Under the pieces are notes generated by a model. It made no database searches, was not told where the DNA came from, and saw nothing but the letters and a program-made list of their open reading frames with translations. Positions 8,068-11,448 of a stretch of DNA of 11,448 nucleotides are shown here, one piece after another (the stretch's first letter is position 1; the number at the start of each line of letters is the position of its first letter). A program made the translations under genes and the position numbers. Source of the DNA: Verrucomicrobiota bacterium (GTDB lineage: Bacteria; Verrucomicrobiota; Verrucomicrobiia; Limisphaerales; UBA1096); NCBI GenBank assembly GCA_030747575.1, contig JASLKI010000012.1, forward strand, positions 1 through 11,448, in the 5' to 3' direction.

Positions 8068-8820
8068 TCAGCGTTTTTTTTGTTTGTAGTATCTCGAAAG
8101 CTGATCTCGGGAGAATGTGTCCTGACGCCAGTTGCTGATGACCAGCACCTCGTCGCCCACGACGATCTCAGCCCACAGGTCAAACTTGCCGATGTTATTC
8201 ACCACCGGCTGGCCAACCATATAGCGCCAAGGGTTCACGCCTTTCGCCACTTTGCCGTGATGCCGGACAGGCTGATCGTCGCGTTCAAGCGGCCACGGCA
8301 CCGGCGCACAAAGGATGTGCACTTCATCGGCGTGGTGCATTTCGTGACCATGCCCATCGTCGTCGTCGCCGTGTTCCTCGCTGATGTGCCTGACGGTTTT
8401 CGAAGTTGGCTCATAAAACTTTTTCAACTCCGTTTCGGTCCTCGCAGTGTTGATGAAGCCCTCCACCCCGAAGTGCTCCTTGATCGTCTGTACATTCATA
8501 ACGACTCCTGACATCGGATCGCGAAAGGTTTTCCGTCCGGGACTGTAAAGGCAACCAGTCAGCTCGTAATACAGCGAGTTAAGCGCCGGATCTTTTGGGT
8601 TGCACGGCGGGTAGTGGCCGAACTTGGCCTTGTACGACTCGATGGCCGTCCCGATCGCTGTCAGCTCCGCCCGGGTGCGCGACTCGCGCATCTTGCGGCT
8701 TGCCGTGCCGCTCAAGCCCACCACCAGTGATGCCAGAATGCCGATGATCACGATGACCACCAACAACTCAACCAGCGTGAATCCGCGCCGGCCTCCGCTC
8801 TTCCCCGTCAAGTGTTTCAT
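8068..8820 (-). CDS. GspG-like pseudopilin with a His/Asp-rich insert
   Basis: A 250-aa prepilin, first of the pilin run. Leader residues 1-13 end in Gly13; F14-T-L-V-E18 and the helix LLVVIVIIGILASLVVGLSG follow. Then comes E-L-T-A-I-G-T-A-I-E-S-Y-K-A-K-F-G-H-Y-P-P, the usual GspG stalk pattern. Residues 145-168 hold seven His and many Asp/Glu in about 24 positions, an unusual insert that could bind divalent metal. The C-terminal part (N-P-W-R-Y, later F-D-L-W-A-E-I-V-V-G-D-E and V-I-S-N-W) is a common ending in Verrucomicrobiota GspG-like proteins. ATG 8820 is chosen because the prepilin leader begins there and AGGAG lies 11 nt upstream. A 100-residue upstream extension in the same frame is only the shadow of the antitoxin gene. 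ATG overlaps the antitoxin TGA by 4 nt. The C-terminus is Lys-rich and encoded by an A8 run. Confidence 0.87.
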   Translation of the reverse strand: MKHLTGKSGGRRGFTLVELLVVIVIIGILASLVVGLSGTASRKMRESRTRAELTAIGTAIESYKAKFGHYPPCNPKDPALNSLYYELTGCLYSPGRKTFRDPMSGVVMNVQTIKEHFGVEGFINTARTETELKKFYEPTSKTVRHISEEHGDDDDGHGHEMHHADEVHILCAPVPWPLERDDQPVRHHGKVAKGVNPWRYMVGQPVVNNIGKFDLWAEIVVGDEVLVISNWRQDTFSRDQLSRYYKQKKR

Positions 8821-9092
8821 TGGTCTTTTGTCTCCTGTTCCATTCGTTCGCTCAACCACTGCTTGATCATGCTTTGGTAGCCCAGGTACCGCGACCTCGC
8901 CAGGCGCTTGATCTTCGACAACATCCGCGGATCCATCCGCAACGAGATGGTGACCGACTCGATCCCCTCCCCGCTCTGCGCCAAAGACAACCCCATCAAT
9001 CGGGGCGCAACGCCGGTGTTCGCCCAATAGGCGGCTTCCACCGCTTCGTCGTCGAACTGCGGCACTTCTTCCCAATCGCTGATCTGGTTCAT
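8817..9092 (-). CDS. CopG/BrnA-type ribbon-helix-helix antitoxin
   Basis: A 91-aa protein. The N-terminal half is acidic (D-W-E-E-V-P-Q-F-D-D-E-A) with an A-A-Y-W motif, which resembles the flexible toxin-neutralising part of BrnA/CopG antitoxins. Residues 46-84 (S-V-T-I-S-L-R-M-D, then two helices ending G-Y-Q-S-M-I-K-Q-W-L-S-E-R-M) match the ribbon-helix-helix pattern of the CopG antitoxin family (Pfam CopG_antitoxin or BrnA_antitoxin; which one was not tested). Such proteins bind the toxin and repress their own promoter as dimers. The gene starts 31 nt after the toxin stop, in the toxin-first order typical of brnTA. Its TGA overlaps the ATG of the first GspG-like gene, and its last codons contain that gene's AGGAG ribosome site. 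This ties antitoxin translation to the pseudopilin unit. Confidence 0.85.
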   Translation of the reverse strand: MNQISDWEEVPQFDDEAVEAAYWANTGVAPRLMGLSLAQSGEGIESVTISLRMDPRMLSKIKRLARSRYLGYQSMIKQWLSERMEQETKDQ

Positions 9093-9123
9093 TCCGGTTT
9101 TGTTTCATGCGCCGTCTCATGAC

Positions 9124-9405
9124 TCAACCAACCTTTTGGTTCATATTTCGCTGATAGAAAAAGGTTTCATCCTCCGTGAAACCCCGAGCCATCACCACGC
9201 GAATCTGTTTTCCGTTGGTTCGGTAAACGCTGAAAATCCCGTACCCCGACGATGCCATGCCAAGGTTGAAATATCGTGACTCACCGGCGTAACGCGGTGA
9301 GTCGGGCAAAAGTTTGCAGGAAAACGGATCCTCAAAAGATTCCTCCACATCCTTCGGAACCAATCCTTCCCACTCAAACGCCATGTTAACCCAGTCGAAT
9401 TCCAT
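9124..9405 (-). CDS. BrnT-family toxin (type II toxin-antitoxin)
   Basis: A 93-aa protein of the usual BrnT length (about 80-100 aa). The pattern M-E-F-D-W-V-N-M-A, V-P-K-D-V-E-E-S-F-E-D-P, R-Y-F-N-L-G, G-I-F-S-V-Y-R-T, then I-R-V-V-M-A-R-G-F-T-E-D-E follows the BrnT (DUF497) fold. This is a RelE-like ribonuclease toxin in characterised members such as Brucella BrnT. Activity here is inferred; catalytic residues were not checked against a structure. ATG 9405 is chosen because the family pattern begins at residue 2. GGAG touches the ATG directly, which is a poor ribosome site and could keep toxin levels low. A second Met at residue 8 is a possible alternative. The gene is first in the minus-strand run, about 14 nt below a candidate -10 box, and is followed by its antitoxin 31 nt downstream. 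Confidence 0.83.
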   Translation of the reverse strand: MEFDWVNMAFEWEGLVPKDVEESFEDPFSCKLLPDSPRYAGESRYFNLGMASSGYGIFSVYRTNGKQIRVVMARGFTEDETFFYQRNMNQKVG

Positions 9406-9418
9406 CTCCGCTGACCGA

Positions 9419-9446
9419 AAAATACGCCGCGCACATACATTGTCAA
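9419..9446 (-). promoter_or_regulatory. Candidate sigma70-type promoter for the toxin-antitoxin/pseudopilin unit
   Basis: Reading the minus strand, TTGACA (9446-9441) matches the -35 consensus fully. A 16-nt spacer follows, then TATTTT (9424-9419), 4 of 6 to the -10 consensus. Transcription would begin about 7-8 nt before the toxin ATG, giving an almost leaderless mRNA. No other comparably strong pair was seen upstream of any gene in the minus-strand run. The -35 box lies in the tandem repeats, which fits autorepression. Predicted only by eye. Confidence 0.55.
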
Positions 9447-9467
9447 TACATTGTCAGTACATTTTTC
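9436..9467. repeat. Tandem direct repeat TACATTGTCA, 11-bp period, likely operator
   Basis: TACATTGTCA occurs at 9436-9445 and again at 9447-9456, and a degenerate third copy (TACATTTTTC) lies at 9458-9467. The spacing is exactly 11 bp, close to one helical turn. The repeats cover and flank the predicted -35 of the toxin-antitoxin promoter. Ribbon-helix-helix antitoxins commonly bind such short, closely spaced repeats, so this is the natural candidate for the antitoxin operator. The repeat is seen; its role is inferred. Confidence 0.6.
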
Positions 9468-9490
9468 AAAAAAGTTTCTAGGGTATGTTT

Positions 9491-9535
9491 CGCCTTAAAA
9501 CTCAATGTTTTCCTCTGTTTTCACAGCTTAAGGCG
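9491..9535. repeat. 8-bp inverted repeat CGCCTTAA / TTAAGGCG in the divergent intergenic region
   Basis: CGCCTTAA (9491-9498) and its perfect reverse complement TTAAGGCG (9528-9535) are separated by 29 nt. In the plus-strand transcript the right arm overlaps AAGGCGG (9530-9536), a near-consensus ribosome site 6 nt before an in-frame TTG at 9543. It could therefore be a hairpin hiding the ribosome site, or an operator. I saw no convincing plus-strand promoter: TTGTCA at 9451 has no matching -10, and TATGTT at 9484 has a poor -35. Confidence 0.4.
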
Positions 9536-9582
9536 GTTTCGGTTGACTCATCCCCGCCGCGCCTCGACCATCCGCAAGCCAA

Positions 9583-10743
9583 GCCAAGCGCTTGACCCCT
9601 TGATGCGCCTCTCACATTTCTTCACATATTATCGAACCTTGGGCGGCGTGCAGTCCATCCTCAAGCGGCATCACACCTCGGACGCCAAGCGGGGCCACGA
9701 ACCCGGTTTCGTGTTCTCATTTGAGTCGGACGATTTCGACGAACCCGACATCACCGGGCTTGGCTTCGGCGGCGGCCACTCCATCCACTCGATGCGCGCC
9801 AAGTTCGCCAACCACTCCCGCCGCTTCACCGACTCGGTGGTAGTTTGTCACAATATGTGGGGTCTTCAATTCCTGGCCGACCTCATGCCGGCCAAGCGGC
9901 GGGTCGGACTGCTGCACTCGGACTGGACCGGACTGCGGCCCCACCTCGAGACCCAACGCGGCCTGCTCGACGGCGTGCTGTGCGTGAGCAACGCACTGGT
10001 CGATCTCGTGTCCAACTGCCTGCCGGACTTGGCCAAGGCCAACCGCGTCCAGTTGATCCCCTACCCGATCGACGGCTTGGCGGCGATGCCGGAGCGGCAG
10101 CCCTTAGCCAAGCGCACGGTGGTGATCGGCTGGGTCGGCCGGATGCAAACGGAGCAAAAACGAGTCGAGCGTTTGCCAGCGTTGGTCAAAGCACTCGAGT
10201 CGGCCGGCATCGACTTTCGCTTCGAATTGCTCGGCGACGGCCCCAGGCAGCCCTGGCTCGAACAGCAGTTGCCAAGCAGCCGCACGATTTTTCACGGCCG
10301 CAAGTCGGGCGACGATTACGCGTCAGTCTTGCGCGGGTGGGACTTCATCACAAGCGTCAGCGACTACGAGGGGTTGCCCATCTCGATGCTCGAAGCGTTC
10401 AGCGCCGGTGTGCTGCCGCTCTGCCCCGCGATCGGCAGCGGCAGCGACGAGTACTCAGCCAAGCTAGGCGACGAGTTTGTCTGGGACGCCTTCGACTTTG
10501 GCCAAGCGACGGCCAAGCTCAAGTCCATCCTGGCCAAGCCGGAATCCGCGCTTGTCCAGGCGCGAGCCGAGGCCCGCGCTCTCACCGGGTGCCACAGCGA
10601 AGCCGGGTACTTCCGAACGTTCGACGAGTTTGTGCAGCGCATCGCCAACGAGCCGCGCACGGCGGCGGAGCGCCTGACCAAGCGGCCGTTTTACTTTTCT
10701 GACCGGCTGCCCTTTGGTCTAATGACGCGCCTTTGGCCAAGCG
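9583..10743 (+). repeat. Seven CCAAGCG words across the glycosyltransferase gene
   Basis: Copies of CCAAGCG start at 9584, 9685, 9892, 10108, 10502, 10678 and 10737, all on the plus strand. Five of the seven extend to GCCAAGCG, the exceptions being 10678 (ACCAAGCG) and none other weaker than 9584, 9685, 9892, 10108, 10502 and 10737, which all have the preceding G. Near-misses (GCCAAGCA, GCCAAGCT, GCCAAGCC) occur at 10271, 10459, 10512 and 10533. Frames differ: Ala-Lys-Arg, Gln-Ala and Pro-Ser are all encoded. Confidence 0.7.
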
Positions 10744-10766
10744 GCTGCACGCGACGTAATGAATGA
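9603..10766 (+). CDS. GT4-type (GT-B fold) glycosyltransferase
   Basis: A 387-aa protein from ATG 9603. The N-terminus (M-R-L-S-H-F-F-T-Y-Y-R-T-L-G-G-V-Q) has the glycine-rich acceptor-side loop of GT-B glycosyltransferases. Around residues 173-182 V-V-I-G-W-V-G-R-M opens the nucleotide-sugar domain. F-E-L-L-G-D-G-P and S-D-Y-E-G-L-P-I-S-M-L-E-A follow, with Glu256 and Glu264 forming the E-x7-E signature of family 4 retaining enzymes. Sugar and acceptor are unknown. It likely acts at the cytoplasmic face of the membrane in polysaccharide or glycan assembly. The start is uncertain: an in-frame TTG at 9543 has a better ribosome site (AAGGCGG) and adds 20 non-domain residues, while ATG 9603 fits where the fold normally begins. 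The 3' end overlaps the methyltransferase gene by 8 nt. CCAAGCG occurs six times in this stretch and once more in the 5' extension. Confidence 0.85.
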   Translation: MRLSHFFTYYRTLGGVQSILKRHHTSDAKRGHEPGFVFSFESDDFDEPDITGLGFGGGHSIHSMRAKFANHSRRFTDSVVVCHNMWGLQFLADLMPAKRRVGLLHSDWTGLRPHLETQRGLLDGVLCVSNALVDLVSNCLPDLAKANRVQLIPYPIDGLAAMPERQPLAKRTVVIGWVGRMQTEQKRVERLPALVKALESAGIDFRFELLGDGPRQPWLEQQLPSSRTIFHGRKSGDDYASVLRGWDFITSVSDYEGLPISMLEAFSAGVLPLCPAIGSGSDEYSAKLGDEFVWDAFDFGQATAKLKSILAKPESALVQARAEARALTGCHSEAGYFRTFDEFVQRIANEPRTAAERLTKRPFYFSDRLPFGLMTRLWPSGCTRRNE

Positions 10767-11448
10767 CCAATCACAGCAGACTGATGCGGCGGTGGAGCGG
10801 GAGTTTCTCCACCCCTCAAAGCGCCGACCGCACTACCTCGAGCGGGTAAGTATCGTGCAGGCGCTCAGAGAGTTGCGTCACCGCGTAAAACCGGGGCAGC
10901 TGCTCGACGTCGGCTGCGGAATGAAGCCTTACGAGAGTCTGTTGACACAGCGCGACAGCCGCTACTACGGCACCGATTGGCCCGTGACGATGGAGGGCTC
11001 GTACGGCGACTTGACCCGCGCCGATTTTTTTTCGGACAGCATGGTGCTGCCATTCCGCGAGGGGACATTCGACACGGTCATCAGCACGCAGATGCTCGAG
11101 CACGTGCAACAACCGGAGATCGTCATCCCTGAAATGGCCCGCGTCCTCAAGCCGGACGGCATCCTGATTCTCTCCGCCCCGATGACGTGGCCACTGCACG
11201 AGGAGCCCTACGATTATTATCGGTACACACTCCACGGCCTGCGGCATTTGCTGAAGAAACCCGACTTCGAGATTCTCGACGAGATTCGCCGAGGCAACAA
11301 CTGGACGACGATGGCGCAAATGTTCCTCGACACGCAGCTCGGCAACCTCGGCCAGCGATTGCCGGAAAGACTTTACTCGACGCTGGTGAGCCTAGCGGTC
11401 AACCACGCCTGCTCAGCAATCAACCTCTTCAAGCCGGTGCACCGCCTC
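10759..11448 (+). CDS. Class I SAM-dependent methyltransferase (runs off right edge)
   Basis: An open frame of 230 codons from ATG 10759 to the window edge, with no stop reached. Residues 48-58 (L-L-D-V-G-C-G-M-K-P-Y) are motif I, the SAM-binding glycine loop. Y-Y-G-T-D-W (69-74) is the post-I acidic end of strand beta2. F-D-T-V-I-S (104-109) with L-E-H-V (113-116), and V-L-K-P-D-G-I-L-I-L-S-A-P (129-141), complete the Methyltransf_11 pattern. H-E-E-P-Y-D-Y-Y-R-Y-T near 147-157 is frequent in methyltransferases of surface glycan clusters. The substrate is unknown; a sugar or a glycan end is plausible from the glycosyltransferase next to it. The start ATG lies within the last codons of the glycosyltransferase (ATGAATGA), implying coupled translation. 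Confidence 0.85.
   Translation, partial: MNDQSQQTDAAVEREFLHPSKRRPHYLERVSIVQALRELRHRVKPGQLLDVGCGMKPYESLLTQRDSRYYGTDWPVTMEGSYGDLTRADFFSDSMVLPFREGTFDTVISTQMLEHVQQPEIVIPEMARVLKPDGILILSAPMTWPLHEEPYDYYRYTLHGLRHLLKKPDFEILDEIRRGNNWTTMAQMFLDTQLGNLGQRLPERLYSTLVSLAVNHACSAINLFKPVHRL

Noticed and set aside
8821..9120. 100-residue N-terminal extension of the first GspG-like protein
   Set aside because: It covers the antitoxin gene in another frame and is Arg/Gly-rich. A class III leader normally starts within 30 residues of the F-T-x-x-E motif, and ATG 8820 has an AGGAG site.
9192..9446. 84-codon minus-strand frame overlapping the toxin
   Set aside because: It would start inside the predicted promoter and repeat region and shows no family pattern, while the overlapping 93-aa frame is a clear BrnT.
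9436..9467. CRISPR-like repeats
   Set aside because: The repeat unit is 10 bp with 1-bp spacing and fewer than three copies, so it is an operator-like tandem repeat and not a CRISPR array.
264..10743. Explaining the GCCAAGCG word as a conserved Gly-Gln-Ala or Ala-Lys-Arg protein motif
   Set aside because: The same DNA word is read in different frames and on both strands, and in unrelated proteins, so a shared peptide cannot be the cause.
1..11448. tRNA, rRNA, insertion sequence or rho-independent terminator
   Set aside because: I saw no cloverleaf-like stretch, transposase motif, terminal inverted repeats, or GC-rich hairpin followed by a T run between genes. Genes are packed almost end to end.

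Overview
The window looks like a piece of a Verrucomicrobiota chromosome. This is inferred from protein style and gene order only. GC content is around 60% by eye. The minus strand carries a run of six prepilin-like proteins whose last four match, in order and size, the set that TIGRFAMs calls the 'Verru_Chthon cassette' (D, B, C and the very large A). Several leaders have the 'AFTLVELLVVIGIIAILA' look that is common in Verrucomicrobiota and Planctomycetota.

Layout, right to left on the minus strand (positions about 9446 down to 1): a candidate promoter with 11-bp direct repeats; a BrnT-family toxin (9405-9124); a CopG/BrnA-type antitoxin (9092-8817); two GspG-like major pseudopilins (8820-8068 and 8035-7226); then cassette D/GspH-like (7202-6213), B/PilV-GspI-like (6210-5314), C/PilW-GspJ-like (5317-4307) and A/PilX-GspK-like (4310-81, 1409 aa). 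A further exported or membrane-anchored protein starts at 74 and leaves the window. Gaps are never more than about 32 nt, and three junctions are 4-nt start/stop overlaps (antitoxin-G1, B-C, C-A). The whole run, toxin-antitoxin pair included, therefore reads as one transcription unit. No ATPase, secretin, platform protein or prepilin peptidase lies in the window.

Right part, plus strand: a divergently oriented GT4-type glycosyltransferase (about 9603-10766), followed with an 8-nt overlap by a class I SAM-dependent methyltransferase that runs off the right edge. This pair resembles part of a surface polysaccharide or glycan gene cluster. The 137-197 bp between the divergent units holds the tandem repeats, a candidate promoter for the minus-strand unit and an 8-bp inverted repeat.

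The most unusual signal is a short word, GCCAAGCG (with variant GCCAGGCG). It occurs about 21 times on the two strands, is often joined into a TTGGCCAA-centred palindrome, and sits inside coding sequence in several different reading frames. It is read here as a DNA-level, highly iterated element comparable in kind to HIP1 or DNA-uptake words. A second point of interest is that a toxin-antitoxin pair appears to head, and be translationally coupled to, a pseudopilin operon.
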